DNA from: Phragmitibacter flavus
GTDB taxonomy: Bacteria > Verrucomicrobiota > Verrucomicrobiia > Verrucomicrobiales > Verrucomicrobiaceae
Assembly (NCBI RefSeq): GCF_005780165.1
Contig: NZ_VAUV01000003.1
Coordinates: 248,001-312,000 of the forward strand
Reading direction: 5' to 3'
DNA length: 64,000 bases
The position numbers and the translations under genes are program-made. Each line of letters begins with the position of its first letter. Position 1 is the first letter of the stretch. A model generated the notes under the pieces. The model was not told the DNA's origin. It did not search any database and was given only the letters and a program-made list of their open reading frames with translations. This document shows positions 24,256-33,664 of the stretch, in pieces.

Positions 24256-25869
24256 ATGGACGCCTGGTTGATCGCCATTGCTTTTTTCTTTGGACTGGTG
24301 GTGCAGCAGCTCGGGCTGCCGCCACTGGTGGGGTTTCTTGTCGCCGGATTTGTGCTCAAGGGTCTGGGCTGGAGCGGTGGCGAGATGCTGCAAACCATCT
24401 CCGATCTCGGAGTGACGTTGATGCTGTTCTCCATTGGACTGAAACTTCGCCTGAAGAGCTTGTTGCGACCGGAAATCTGGCTAGGCACCTCGCTGCACAC
24501 CCTGATCACGGCGGGTTTGTTTGCGTCGATCTTTCTGGGGCTTGGCATTTTGGGCTTGCCGATGTTTGGTTCATTGAACTGGGGCACGGCGTTGCTGCTG
24601 GCGTTTGCATTGAGTTTTTCCAGCACCGTGTTTGCCGTCAAGACGCTGGAAGGTTCCGGCGACATGGGCGCGTTGCACGGACGGGTGGCAGTGGGGATTT
24701 TGGTGATGCAGGATTTGCTCGCCGTGCTGTTTCTAACGGCTTCTACCGGCAAAATCCCGTCCTGGTGGGCGGTGGGCCTGCTTGTTGCCTTGCTCGCTTT
24801 GAGACCATTTCTCGGCTGGGTGATGACGCGCTGTGGTCACGGGGAACTGATTGCCCTGTGCGGACTTTTTCTTGCCCTAGTGCTGGGCGCGAAAGGGTTT
24901 GAATCGGTGGGGTTGAAGGCGGATCTCGGAGCTTTGTTTGTGGGGGTGTTGGTGGGGCAGTTTGCCAAGGCGAAAGAATTGTCAAAATCGCTGATCGGCA
25001 TCACTGACCTGCTGCTGGTGGGATTTTTCCTCAGCATTGGGCTCGAAGGATTGCCGGAATGGCGTGGGGTGCTGGTGGCCCTGTTGATCGTGCTGTTGCT
25101 GCCATTCAAGATTGCGCTGTTCTTTGCCTTGCTGACGCGTTGCCATTTGAGGGCGCGCACGGCGTGGATGGGCGGATTGACCTTGGGATCTTACAGTGAG
25201 TTTGGGTTGATCGTGATGGCGCTGGCGGTGGGCAAGAACTGGATGCCGGCTGAGTGGCTGGTGGTGGTGGCGATTGCGCTTTCGTTGAGCATCCTGCTAG
25301 CCGCACCTTTGAACCGAAAGGCCGAGTTGTTTTATGACCGGCTCAGCGACTGGCTGCATCGCTTTGAAACGACGGGGCAGCATCCCGATGATCTGCCGGT
25401 GACGCTGAACGGGGAGCAGATTGCGATCTTCGGCATGGGACGCGTGGGTTTGTCGGCCTACCAGGTGATGAGCAACCGTTTTTCGGGAAAAGTGATCGGT
25501 TTTGATCGTGATCCCGCGCAGGTGGAAATTCACCGGGAGGCCGGACGGAATGTGGTGCTGGCGGATGCGACGGACTCCGATTTCTGGCATCGGGTGCAGT
25601 TCAAGGATCAGATTGAACTGGTCGTGCTGGCAATGCCCAAACACAGCGCCAACCTGCATGCCGCCGAGACGCTGAAACGCAATGACTATCAGGGAGTGGT
25701 CGCGGCCACTGCGAAGTTTGATGACGAGATGAAGGAGCTTCGCGCGCTGGGATTGGATACGGTTTTCAACCTCTACAACGAAGCCGGTGCGGGTTTTGCC
25801 CAGCACGTGAGCAAGGTATTTAGTCAGCAGCGTCCTGATTTGGTGGTGCCTTTGAAGTCAAAGGATTGA
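24256..25869 (+). CDS. CPA2-family monovalent cation:proton antiporter with RCK-N domain
   Basis: This 537-residue protein joins a membrane domain of about 12 helices (residues 1-360; LIAIAFFFGLVVQQLGLPPL, ISDLGVTLMLFSIGLKLRL, ALSFSSTVFAVKTLE) to a cytosolic Rossmann regulatory domain. That domain starts IAIFGMGRVGLSAYQVM (about 390) and continues VIGFDRDPAQVEIHREAG. The layout is that of KefB/KefC and YbaL, K+/H+ exchangers or ligand-gated K+ efflux systems. No KefF/KefG partner is present. Exchanged ion and ligand are not decided by sequence. Confidence 0.9.
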   Translation: MDAWLIAIAFFFGLVVQQLGLPPLVGFLVAGFVLKGLGWSGGEMLQTISDLGVTLMLFSIGLKLRLKSLLRPEIWLGTSLHTLITAGLFASIFLGLGILGLPMFGSLNWGTALLLAFALSFSSTVFAVKTLEGSGDMGALHGRVAVGILVMQDLLAVLFLTASTGKIPSWWAVGLLVALLALRPFLGWVMTRCGHGELIALCGLFLALVLGAKGFESVGLKADLGALFVGVLVGQFAKAKELSKSLIGITDLLLVGFFLSIGLEGLPEWRGVLVALLIVLLLPFKIALFFALLTRCHLRARTAWMGGLTLGSYSEFGLIVMALAVGKNWMPAEWLVVVAIALSLSILLAAPLNRKAELFYDRLSDWLHRFETTGQHPDDLPVTLNGEQIAIFGMGRVGLSAYQVMSNRFSGKVIGFDRDPAQVEIHREAGRNVVLADATDSDFWHRVQFKDQIELVVLAMPKHSANLHAAETLKRNDYQGVVAATAKFDDEMKELRALGLDTVFNLYNEAGAGFAQHVSKVFSQQRPDLVVPLKSKD

Positions 25870-25886
25870 CCCGAGACATCTCCCTT

Positions 25887-26381
25887 TCAAGGGTTGGGAG
25901 AGGGCTCTGCGGAACCTGACTTGGTTTCATTCACGATGATGTCCGCGAACAGGGTGATGAAGTCCTGATTGGGATTGCATACATCGATCTCACCCTCAAA
26001 GCGGCCCACCTTGATGGCTTTCAATGTGAACTTGATGTCGATGCTTTCGTTCGGTTGGAGCTCGCTGCCAAAACTCCAACTTTTCAAGACAAACACCGAC
26101 ATGGAGTCGGAGGGAGTGGGCTGCACATTGACCACCTGAAAGCCCTTCAGAAAGTCGTTGTTGATGTCAACGCTGTCGAGCACGACCGGCTCTGGATGGG
26201 GGTTGGTGGCGGTGATGACGAGATCCACCACCCCATTCATCTCGACCTCGTTGGGAGCATTCATCGTCACCATGAGGGTGGGCTCCTCCCTGAGAAGGAA
26301 ATACCATATCCCCACGATGCCCAAGATGACGAAAACAGCGGAAACCGCCGCGCATCCAACGAGTCCTTTTTTCTTCGTCAT
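25887..26381 (-). CDS. Unknown membrane-anchored beta-sandwich protein
   Basis: This 164-residue protein has one N-terminal membrane helix (GCAAVSAVFVILGIVGIWYF) and an extracytoplasmic domain of alternating strands (LMVTMNAPNEVEMNGVVDLV, LQPNESIDIKFTLKAIKVG). The pattern of conserved Asn/Pro turns resembles an immunoglobulin-like fold. No catalytic residues are evident. It is leftward, 23 bp upstream of the sugar isomerase-like gene on the same strand, and convergent with the antiporter. Confidence 0.65.
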   Translation of the reverse strand: MTKKKGLVGCAAVSAVFVILGIVGIWYFLLREEPTLMVTMNAPNEVEMNGVVDLVITATNPHPEPVVLDSVDINNDFLKGFQVVNVQPTPSDSMSVFVLKSWSFGSELQPNESIDIKFTLKAIKVGRFEGEIDVCNPNQDFITLFADIIVNETKSGSAEPSPNP

Positions 26382-26404
26382 ATGGGTGGTTCAGCAAAAA
26401 CGCA

Positions 26405-27364
26405 TCAAACCCCGGCCTTGCGGATGACCTCGACGGTTTTTTCGAGTCCGGTTTTGGCGACGGTCAGGTGGTCTTGCTCCCAATACTTCGGATTGTAGAG
26501 TTCGAGGGAAACGCAGCCTTTGAATCCGGTGGCCTTGAGGTCTTTAAGAATCGCGGGGAGTGGCAAAACGCCATCGCCGGGATAAACGCGGTCGGCATCT
26601 TTCATCTCGTCAATCACCGGAGCGGCGGGCGCATCGGCAAATTGGATGATGGCAATGTTGTCGCCCTTCAGGTGTTTCAATGCCTCAAATCCACCGCCGC
26701 TGATGTGCATGTGGAAGGTGTCTGGAATGACCATGGCCTTGGGGTGATTGGAATCCAGCGCAATGCCCATGGCCTGTCCGAAGGTTTTGATCGGCTGGAA
26801 TTTTACGAAGACCAGGGCAGGACGGAGGTTAAATTCGTTGATGCCGATTTCGATGAGGTCGCGATAACGGGCGGCCACCCATTTTTGGTCCCAATCCTCG
26901 CCAGCGGTGTTGCCGATGACCTGGACGTGCTCGCAACCGACATCGGCCGCCATGCGCATGCGGCGGCGGGTATCCACCAGGGAGGCGTCGAAGGCTTCCT
27001 GGGTGGGAGGCAGGGCGTTCCAGAGTCCGATCATGCTGGGAACAAACAAACCCAGATCTTTGATTTTTTTGCCGAGATCCTTGAGATTGCCGCCTTCTTT
27101 TTCGTAGGCTTCCAGTTCACGATCCCAGGGTTCAATCGCATCATACCCGGCCTCAGCGGCGAATTTGACTTTGTCGTCCAGAGTGGCGGGCCGGATGGTG
27201 GCGGTGTCGAGACAGATTGGCCAGGGACTGACGCCTTTTTGATAACGAAGTGCCGACCCAGTGGCATCGGTTGGAGCCTTGGTTTCTGCAGCGGCAGATT
27301 TGGTGGCAGTGCCGATTCCGACAGCGGCGCTGGCGGCGAAGGTGAGAAAGTTTCTGCGTTCCAT
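26405..27364 (-). CDS. Sugar phosphate isomerase/epimerase-like TIM barrel, exported
   Basis: This 319-residue protein belongs to the xylose isomerase-like (AP endonuclease 2) TIM-barrel superfamily. The N-terminus MERRNFLTFAASAAVGIGTA has the twin-arginine look of exported oxidoreductases and isomerases. Motifs are GYDAIEPWDRELEAYEKEG, VFVKFQPIKTF, MVIPDTFHMHISGGG and GCVSLELYNPKYW, which supply the usual Glu/Asp/His metal ligands. Substrates in this family include inositols and hexuronates; none can be assigned here. Confidence 0.82.
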   Translation of the reverse strand: MERRNFLTFAASAAVGIGTATKSAAAETKAPTDATGSALRYQKGVSPWPICLDTATIRPATLDDKVKFAAEAGYDAIEPWDRELEAYEKEGGNLKDLGKKIKDLGLFVPSMIGLWNALPPTQEAFDASLVDTRRRMRMAADVGCEHVQVIGNTAGEDWDQKWVAARYRDLIEIGINEFNLRPALVFVKFQPIKTFGQAMGIALDSNHPKAMVIPDTFHMHISGGGFEALKHLKGDNIAIIQFADAPAAPVIDEMKDADRVYPGDGVLPLPAILKDLKATGFKGCVSLELYNPKYWEQDHLTVAKTGLEKTVEVIRKAGV

Positions 27365-27459
27365 GATGGGATGAATTTGAAGGACAAAGATACGCAACGA
27401 CGATGCAACTATTGCGCTGGTCGCTGCCTTTTGTTTTGTTGTGCGGTGTTGCCAGCCAA

Positions 27460-28362
27460 TTAAAGACCCGGTGGTTTTTCGCCGATCGAACGCCCCCGGT
27501 TGACTTTCTCCTGTTCCGCCTCAATCGCGGGATCGTAGGGATAACCGCCTGAGACCACAATGTTGCCATCGGTCTGCACGGCCAGCTGCGGACGTTCGGC
27601 GTCGGTTTCGCGATGATAGTTACGCCGGAAGATTTTACCCTGGCTGTCGATGACGACATGCGAATAGATTCGCGGCACGGTCATGAACAGCACATGCATT
27701 TTGTTTTCCCTGTCGACCGTCACCTGTGGATCAGTCACCATGATGGCGCTGCCGAGGGAAAAGGTGGAAATGTTGGCTCCGCTGCGGTCATCGAGCAACC
27801 GCACATACAGGTAGGTGCGATCGATGTCACGCATGGAGGTAAGGGTGTATCGCCTGACCTGACCGGCGCTGGGCAGTCCCAGTGGAACGCCAAAACTCTG
27901 TTCCCAGAACGCCTTGGCACCGGTGAAGTTGGCGCGGGCGCGGTTGGAGCTGTAATATTGCTGGCTGGGGGCGTGGTAAACGGTGGCGGCGATGAAGTAG
28001 TTGCCGTATTCCGAAAAACTGTATCCCTTCGAAATGGCAACCTTGCGCGAGATGGTGGTGCCGCTCTTGAAAATGATTGGATCGGCCCCGTCCATGCTGA
28101 TGGTCGGTCCTTGGTGACCGCGTGGATCGGTGATGTTGAATCCCAGCCAAGGCCCGCCGCGTGGACCGCCCATGACGACGTCTGCTCCTGAGCGGTTGGT
28201 GATGGTGACGGTGGCTTCAATGCCCTCATAAATGAGATAGGTCTCTTTGTTGAGGGTGACATTGGTCTGAAACTGGGCCTGGATCTGGGACGGGCTGGCA
28301 AACAGGCAGGCGGCCAAACACAAACACAGCAGCAGTGGTTGGAGGGAGGGAACGCGGATCAT
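27460..28362 (-). CDS. Unknown exported protein
   Basis: This 300-residue protein from the ATG at 28362 has a signal peptide (PLLLCLCLAACLFASPSQIQ, then AQ). A beta-rich body follows: TLNKETYLIYEGIEATVTI, RSGADVVMGGPRGGPWLGFN, and YHAPSQQYYSSNRAR. The C-terminal part has repeated strands (QVTVDRENKMHVLFMTVPRI, PQLAVQTDGNIVVSGGYPYD) like a small propeller or Ig-like fold. I do not recognise a family. It lies 118 bp from the next leftward gene, a multidomain pseudoenzyme, and may be part of the same locus. Confidence 0.65.
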   Translation of the reverse strand: MIRVPSLQPLLLCLCLAACLFASPSQIQAQFQTNVTLNKETYLIYEGIEATVTITNRSGADVVMGGPRGGPWLGFNITDPRGHQGPTISMDGADPIIFKSGTTISRKVAISKGYSFSEYGNYFIAATVYHAPSQQYYSSNRARANFTGAKAFWEQSFGVPLGLPSAGQVRRYTLTSMRDIDRTYLYVRLLDDRSGANISTFSLGSAIMVTDPQVTVDRENKMHVLFMTVPRIYSHVVIDSQGKIFRRNYHRETDAERPQLAVQTDGNIVVSGGYPYDPAIEAEQEKVNRGRSIGEKPPGL

Positions 28363-28480
28363 GTGGGTATAGAAAATAAGGCAAAAGTCGGGAAGACAGA
28401 AGACAAAAGAATGATGCAGCGCCGATTTTGGCGGAGTTTTTGCCATTCAAGGTTCCAAACGGGACGGTTAGGCCGTGGAA

Positions 28481-30721
28481 TCAGGGCTGCGCAGGGGCAG
28501 GTGCGGTGTCGCTCGCGGTGCGGAATCCACGGGTCGATGAAGTGGTTTCGGGAGTGTCAGGATAGGTGCGGTCGGTGAGGATGCTGCCTAGCTTTTGTAG
28601 CGCAAAGTGACCGCCACGAACAATCGGAACCTTGAAGTCCGGGAAGTCCGGATGACTCGCCCAAGTGCCGGTCCATTCCTCCACGTTGCCGCCCATGCCA
28701 ATGACTCCGTAGGGGCTGACGTCCAGTTTGATTTCGTTGACGGGAGCCCAGAGGTTTGATCCGTCGATGTTTCCACCCGTGGTTTCTTTTGGCAGATAAT
28801 CGAGCCCGAGATTGGCGTTTTTGGCGTCGGCGTTGTTGCCCCAGGGATACATGCGACGATCGGTGCCGCGGGCGGCTTTCTCCCATTCCTCCTCGGTGGG
28901 AAGACGGCGGCCCTTCCACTGCGCATAAGCGTAGGCATCCCACCAGTCGACACCGAATACCGGCGTGTTGAGATCCACGCGCTGGTTGTTGAACAACACG
29001 CCGGTGGTGGCCGCCGTGTAACATGGATCCCAGAGGGCGGGTTGATGGGTGGTTTTGGATGGGGGTTGATCGGGATGGTTGAAACGTTTCGCCGCCGATG
29101 GATCAGCCGCGAGTGCTGCCAGGAACTCGGCATACTGGCCAATGGTCACTTCGTGGGTGTCGATCCAAAAGGCAGGCAACGTGCGCCGGTCGTTTTTCTG
29201 GAAGCCGAACGGACCGGCAGGAATTGCCGTCATCACCTGCTGCACGGGCGGCGCGGAACCGTTTGCCTCCACTTTGCCCCGCACAAAAATGCCCACGATC
29301 AGGCCGATGATGATCAGCGCGGTGAGAACGTATATCCAAATGGGAATGGTGGCCGACTGGCTGGCCTGGATGTCCTGGGCCTCTTTGGTGTCGGCACGTT
29401 TCAACAAACTGCGCTCACGAAACTCCTCCTGGAAATCATGGGCGCGTTCACGCAACTCCTCCCAGTCCTCCAGATCGTTGCCGAGATCGTCAAGCAGATG
29501 GCGGGACCTGGGGCCGTCAGCGACCGGACGCAGCAGGGCGATGAAACGTTTGGTGTCGGAGGCAAAGTCCCGAGGAATCGCTGCGGCAGGTCGGAAAACG
29601 TTGACGATGCTGGGATTGTTCTCGCTGTCGATGAAGATGTCGCGCGCTGTGAGCATGCGATAGTGATAACCGCGCTGGGTGGCGTAGCTCATCGCATCCG
29701 ACACCCCGGCGACAAGATCGGCGAGAATCTTTTCGTTGAATTTGCGACCACTGGCCTGCCATTGCTGAAGGGTGCGGCCATGCGGAAGCTCCCGGGTGTA
29801 GAACTGGTAGGGACCGGACTGCACCGACTCATAAAGTGGCGCGATCCGGTGATGGCTGATGGAGGCTTTGATGCGTTGCCGTTCGAGAAAATCCACCAGC
29901 GTGTCCTTGTCATTGGCAAACTCCGGCTTCAGCAGCACCAACGCCACTTCGCGGGCCACCCCTTGCTGAAGGGCACGGTAGGTTTCGGTGGTGCGTTCGT
30001 TGTAGAAACGTTCCTGGATCACGTAACTGCCCAACACCGTCCCGGGTTTTAAGATCGGCGGTTCCTCCTCCTCGACACTTTCCAAAGCAACGGACACGGG
30101 GGGCAGTTCGGGGGTGGCCATCATCGGCGGCCCGGGTTCGGGCGTTGGCTCCGGTTTGGATTGAGCCAGCAACGGACTCAACATTGGCGCAGGTGCAGGA
30201 GCGGGCGCAGGTGCGGGAGGCACAACTACTCGGTCCGGCGACAACCATGGCGCTGGTGGAGGTGATGTCGGTGGAACAATGGCGGCGACTGGAGGCTTCG
30301 ACACCAATGGCACGAAGCGAATTTCAGGCTCGCCGTCGTCACCCGGGAACAAGGCACGAATTTTCTCAATCAGCAGCCGCTCGTCGATAGGTTCCATCAA
30401 CACCGGATCGTCGCCGATGAATTCCCTAAACGCACTAACATCAGCCCGACAGGTAAACACTGCATGGAGCTCGGGAAACTTTTCACGGATGGCATCTCGG
30501 AGATCAAATCCAGTAAATTCCCCCAGCAACCCTTCGGCCACCAGCACATCGAGCTGTGGCAGCTTTTGAGCAATCTCCACCGCGTCTTCAGCACTCGCGC
30601 TCTCATGGACCACGGCGAACTCTGTGCGCAACAGGGTGCTCCGCACGATCCGGGTCTTTTCGGAGGGATCTACGTAGAGGATTACCATTGGCCGTGGCTG
30701 TTCACTTGGGGAAGAGAGCAT
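28481..30721 (-). CDS. Pseudo-receiver/pseudokinase/TM/FGE-like fusion protein
   Basis: This 746-residue fusion has four modules. Residues 13-126 resemble a response-regulator receiver, but the phosphorylated Asp position reads LVAEG (Glu63) and the conserved Lys reads LMEPI. A Pro/Ala-rich linker spans about 135-225. Residues 225-440 have a protein-kinase-like pattern without a Gly-rich loop, without the VAIK lysine (VALVLL), with HRD replaced by YRM (about 354-356) and no DFG. A membrane helix (IPIWIYVLTALIIIGLIVGI) is near 460-480. Residues 500-735 are a formylglycine-generating-enzyme (SUMF1) type domain (GRRLPTEEEWEKAARGT, GGNVEEWTG) lacking the catalytic cysteine pair. It overlaps the upstream gene by 20 bp. 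It is probably a membrane scaffold or sensor; this is inference. Confidence 0.85.
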   Translation of the reverse strand: MLSSPSEQPRPMVILYVDPSEKTRIVRSTLLRTEFAVVHESASAEDAVEIAQKLPQLDVLVAEGLLGEFTGFDLRDAIREKFPELHAVFTCRADVSAFREFIGDDPVLMEPIDERLLIEKIRALFPGDDGEPEIRFVPLVSKPPVAAIVPPTSPPPAPWLSPDRVVVPPAPAPAPAPAPMLSPLLAQSKPEPTPEPGPPMMATPELPPVSVALESVEEEEPPILKPGTVLGSYVIQERFYNERTTETYRALQQGVAREVALVLLKPEFANDKDTLVDFLERQRIKASISHHRIAPLYESVQSGPYQFYTRELPHGRTLQQWQASGRKFNEKILADLVAGVSDAMSYATQRGYHYRMLTARDIFIDSENNPSIVNVFRPAAAIPRDFASDTKRFIALLRPVADGPRSRHLLDDLGNDLEDWEELRERAHDFQEEFRERSLLKRADTKEAQDIQASQSATIPIWIYVLTALIIIGLIVGIFVRGKVEANGSAPPVQQVMTAIPAGPFGFQKNDRRTLPAFWIDTHEVTIGQYAEFLAALAADPSAAKRFNHPDQPPSKTTHQPALWDPCYTAATTGVLFNNQRVDLNTPVFGVDWWDAYAYAQWKGRRLPTEEEWEKAARGTDRRMYPWGNNADAKNANLGLDYLPKETTGGNIDGSNLWAPVNEIKLDVSPYGVIGMGGNVEEWTGTWASHPDFPDFKVPIVRGGHFALQKLGSILTDRTYPDTPETTSSTRGFRTASDTAPAPAQP

Positions 30722-31799
30722 TGTCCAGGCCAGCCGGAGGGGCGCTGCGGGGGGGGAAGTCCTGCAAGGTGGGCGGATGGGATTGTTCGCCGGAGAGTTT
30801 GTTCTGATAGAAAAGTTTCACAATGTATCCATGGAATGATCGGTTGCCGAGGTTGCGCAATTCTTCGGGAGTAGGGGCTGCAAGGTCATAAGTGATTTCC
30901 AAAATTTCGCCTTCGGGTGCGGTCCAGTCGATCGGATCGCTCGCCCATCTTTGTTGTGGAGCTTCCGCGCGCACTTGTTCGATACGTTCGCCATCGTTCA
31001 CCTGCTCAAAAAGAAACACGTGAATGTCCATTTGTCCTGGATCGATCACCGCCCCGGGAGCGGCGACGATGGGAACGCGCACCGTCACCCGTTCACCTCC
31101 ACTTTCATGCGGCGTGCGCAGGACCTCACAGTCGCCAAGCTGGATGGGACTGGAGTTCACCGGAGTCGAAGGCATCGGAATACTCTCCATCTTATTCTTC
31201 GCCATCATGTAGTAGCCGCCTGCCTGGGCCTCGCCCATGGCAAGAATCGCACGCCACAAGGCTTTCGCCTTGTCCACGAGACCCATGGCCTCATAGGTCA
31301 GGGCCATTTCGCTGAGGATTTCTGGATGCTGCGGTTCACGCAGATCGGCAGCGCGCAGCGATTCGAGCGCAGTGGCGGTGTCTCCAGCCTCGCGGGCGAG
31401 ACGCGCAACCTTTACGCCCTCAACGATTTGAGGATTTTTCAGCTCGCGACCGGGGGGAAGCGACGTCGGAGGCATCGCCGGCACCCGAGGCGGAGTGATC
31501 GAAGCCGCTGGTTGGGGAAAGGGAGCAGCTGGAGGAAGAATCGATGACTCACGCGCGATTGAACTCGATGTCAGCTCTGGCGGCACGCTGGGAAGGGTGA
31601 AAACGGGTTCTGGCTCTGGCGCAATGACGGTGTTGTCGGGAGCCATAGCGCGAGGCACGGAGCCTGTTTTGCCATCCTGCTGGCCGACCGCCCAAATCAC
31701 GCCCACCGTGCAAACGGTCGCCAGACTGCACAGAATCACCTGCGCCACGAGCTGGGCTCGTTCGCTTTCGGCGCTGAGGATCGTGGCAGTTTTGCTCAT
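30702..31799 (-). CDS. Unknown membrane-anchored TPR-like protein
   Basis: This 365-residue protein has a cytoplasmic N-tail, one membrane helix (LVAQVILCSLATVCTVGVIW), a Pro-rich spacer (about 50-120), two or three TPR-like helices (VARLAREAGDTATALESL, ILSEMALTYEAMGLVDKAKA) and a C-terminal beta domain (about 215-350). No family is recognised. Its stop overlaps the start of the pseudokinase fusion by 20 bp, so the two are translationally linked. Both present extracytoplasmic domains on one helix, which suggests one membrane complex. Confidence 0.7.
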   Translation of the reverse strand: MSKTATILSAESERAQLVAQVILCSLATVCTVGVIWAVGQQDGKTGSVPRAMAPDNTVIAPEPEPVFTLPSVPPELTSSSIARESSILPPAAPFPQPAASITPPRVPAMPPTSLPPGRELKNPQIVEGVKVARLAREAGDTATALESLRAADLREPQHPEILSEMALTYEAMGLVDKAKALWRAILAMGEAQAGGYYMMAKNKMESIPMPSTPVNSSPIQLGDCEVLRTPHESGGERVTVRVPIVAAPGAVIDPGQMDIHVFLFEQVNDGERIEQVRAEAPQQRWASDPIDWTAPEGEILEITYDLAAPTPEELRNLGNRSFHGYIVKLFYQNKLSGEQSHPPTLQDFPPRSAPPAGLDNALFPK

Positions 31800-31904
31800 G
31801 GGGCCATTTTATTCTAAAAAAACATCCTAGGGGTCTGGAGCAATTGTGTCAATGGCTCAAGGCATCGGCGGAGCCGTCATTTGACGCCGCACACTTCCGA
31901 AAAT

Positions 31905-32276
31905 TCATCCCAAACCGAGCGCCTCCACCTCTTCCTCCCCCCAACCGAGGTAGTGGCCAAGCTCATGCAGCCAGGTGATACGCACTTCGCGACGATATCT
32001 GCGGACATTGCCGCCTACATGTTCCCAAATGCTGTCCAAAAACAGCCGGATGCACGGCATCTCATCCGGAGCGCCCGGGAGGGGATCGAGCCGGCTAAAC
32101 CCCTCAAACAACCCCAAAATATCCTCTTCCAAAGTGTCGTCTCCCTCCAGCGCCTCAGCCAAATCTTCAAAGCTGACCGCGCACTCCTCCGCCGCTTCCC
32201 GCACCTCCGGGGGCAGACGTTCAAGAGCGCGCTGCACTTCGGTTTTTGCCAGTCGCAGGAGTCGTGGATGCATCAA
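31905..32276 (-). CDS. Minimal zincin-type metallopeptidase
   Basis: This 123-residue protein is acidic and ends with HELGH (104-108) followed by YLGWGEEEVEALGL, the zinc motif and downstream Glu typical of the short 'metallopeptidase family protein' (DUF1025-type minimal zincin). The N-terminal half is helical (LERLPPEVREAAEECAVSFE), with FEGFSRLDPLPGAPDEMP and IRLFLDSIWEHV conserved. Two Mets (32276 and 32273) are equivalent starts. The substrate is unknown. It faces leftward, away from the ExbD-like group. The 32277-32429 gap holds nothing recognised. Confidence 0.8.
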   Translation of the reverse strand: MMHPRLLRLAKTEVQRALERLPPEVREAAEECAVSFEDLAEALEGDDTLEEDILGLFEGFSRLDPLPGAPDEMPCIRLFLDSIWEHVGGNVRRYRREVRITWLHELGHYLGWGEEEVEALGLG

Positions 32277-32429
32277 GTCATGCTAGCAGCACCACGTGTC
32301 TGCACAACCAGCCGAATCATGTCTGGAGCCCTCCATTTGAAGCGAAAAATTGCTGGTCGTTCGCCCATTCCCGGGGCAGGATGTCCACCGCGCGCGCCAT
32401 CACTCTGTTTCTATTTTCCGAACCCGCAC

Positions 32430-32834
32430 ATGAAGCTCGTCAGCCATTTGCCCAAACAGTCCTTCTGGCTCTACCTCGGCCCAGGACTCAATGTGCTGTT
32501 GGTGCTGCTCATCTTTTTGCTGCTGAGTTCCAGCTTCGTTGTTCAAAGCGGCATTGGCGTCGCCCTTCCGCACAGCGGTTCACGACTCAGCAGCTTCGAA
32601 CGGGCCCGAATCATCACCGTCACCACCAGCGCCTCCCAAACCTTTTACCTCGACGGGGAACCGGTCGACATCTTCACGCTGCGGTCCGGCTTGCAAGCCA
32701 AGGAGGATGGCAGTCGCCGCGCCATTCTGCACATCGACAAGATGGCTCCGTTCGACTGGGTGCAAAAGGCCATGAATGTTGCTTTGGAACTCGGTTATGA
32801 AGTCGGCTACGCCACCGACCCAACCCCCCAGTAG
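32430..32834 (+). CDS. exbD: ExbD/TolR-like protein
   Basis: This 134-residue protein has one N-terminal membrane helix (LGPGLNVLLVLLIFLLLSSS) and a C-terminal periplasmic domain (RIITVTTSASQTFYLDGEPV, RRAILHIDKMAPFDWVQKAM) with the ExbD/TolR alpha/beta fold. ExbD works with ExbB and TonB to energise outer-membrane uptake. The membrane-helix Asp essential in ExbD is not visible: the helix reads LNVLLVLLIF, with Asn where many ExbD proteins have a charged residue. No ExbB gene is adjacent. Confidence 0.75.
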   Translation: MKLVSHLPKQSFWLYLGPGLNVLLVLLIFLLLSSSFVVQSGIGVALPHSGSRLSSFERARIITVTTSASQTFYLDGEPVDIFTLRSGLQAKEDGSRRAILHIDKMAPFDWVQKAMNVALELGYEVGYATDPTPQ

Positions 32835-32863
32835 AGTCGCGCGATAAACTGATCGAATTTCGC

Positions 32864-33664
32864 ATGCCTCCTAAAGTCTCCAGCTCCCTGCCATTGATCT
32901 TTGACTGGACGCCAGCGCGCGGTCGGTTCGGTCGGCTGATGCTGGCACTGCTCATCGTGATCGTTGGCATCGCGGCCTTTTTTTACGTGTTCAGGGTTGT
33001 CTATCCACAATCTGAACGCTTCACGCCTGTTCCTCATCAGGTCGTCATGTTCGACGCTGGCAATCCCGCCACCACCGCCATCATGAATCGGGTTCGCGAC
33101 GTCGACTATCTGCTGCTCCCCACCCGCAATCACCAGGACAACTCCCCTTCCCTGCAACGTCTGGCCCCCGTTTTTCGTCCCAGCTTTGAAGGGCACCAGC
33201 TCGTTCTCCAGGATCTTCCTCATCGTCCCTTCACCGCGCCTCCTCCCCGGCTCATCGACGTCGACGCCCCGGTGCTGCCGCCGCTTGACCTCAGCGAACT
33301 CAAAGAGTTGCCTCCCCAGATCAGTTCCTCAGGCAAGGCCAAAACACGCACTCCCCGTCTGCGCATGAAATTCCACGGACTGGCCGAGGCACGACTCCCG
33401 CGCACCCTCCCCGACCTTTCCGAAGTTCCCCTCACCGACCCCAGCACCTGCCGCTTCAAAATCGCCGTCGCTCCCGATGGACGCATCACCTTCGCCCTGC
33501 CACTGACCAATCCTGATCAAGCCGCCGCCGCCAGCCTGCTGACAGAACGCGTTCGCCGTCTTCGTTTTGCCGCCCTGCCTCAGACCCCGGAAGCAACAAC
33601 CCAACACACATCTTCCGCAACACAGTGGGGTGAGATCTCGTTTGAATGGAGTGATGCACCATGA
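32864..33664 (+). CDS. Unknown TonB-like single-pass periplasmic protein
   Basis: This 266-residue protein has a basic N-tail, one membrane helix (LMLALLIVIVGIAAFFYVFR), a Pro-rich linker (PFTAPPPRLIDVDAPVLPPL) and a C-terminal domain (CRFKIAVAPDGRITFALPL, LTERVRRLRFAALP) with the general look of a TonB C-terminal domain. It follows the ExbD-like gene by 29 bp. The order (short N-tail, TM, Pro-rich rod, small C-domain) is TonB-like, but the identity is not proven. Its last 4 bp overlap the next gene. Confidence 0.6.
   Translation: MPPKVSSSLPLIFDWTPARGRFGRLMLALLIVIVGIAAFFYVFRVVYPQSERFTPVPHQVVMFDAGNPATTAIMNRVRDVDYLLLPTRNHQDNSPSLQRLAPVFRPSFEGHQLVLQDLPHRPFTAPPPRLIDVDAPVLPPLDLSELKELPPQISSSGKAKTRTPRLRMKFHGLAEARLPRTLPDLSEVPLTDPSTCRFKIAVAPDGRITFALPLTNPDQAAAASLLTERVRRLRFAALPQTPEATTQHTSSATQWGEISFEWSDAP

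Noticed and set aside
31881-32429. N-terminal extension of the ExbD-like frame
   Set aside because: It is antisense to the zincin gene and low in motif content; the ATG at 32430 gives the expected short N-tail.
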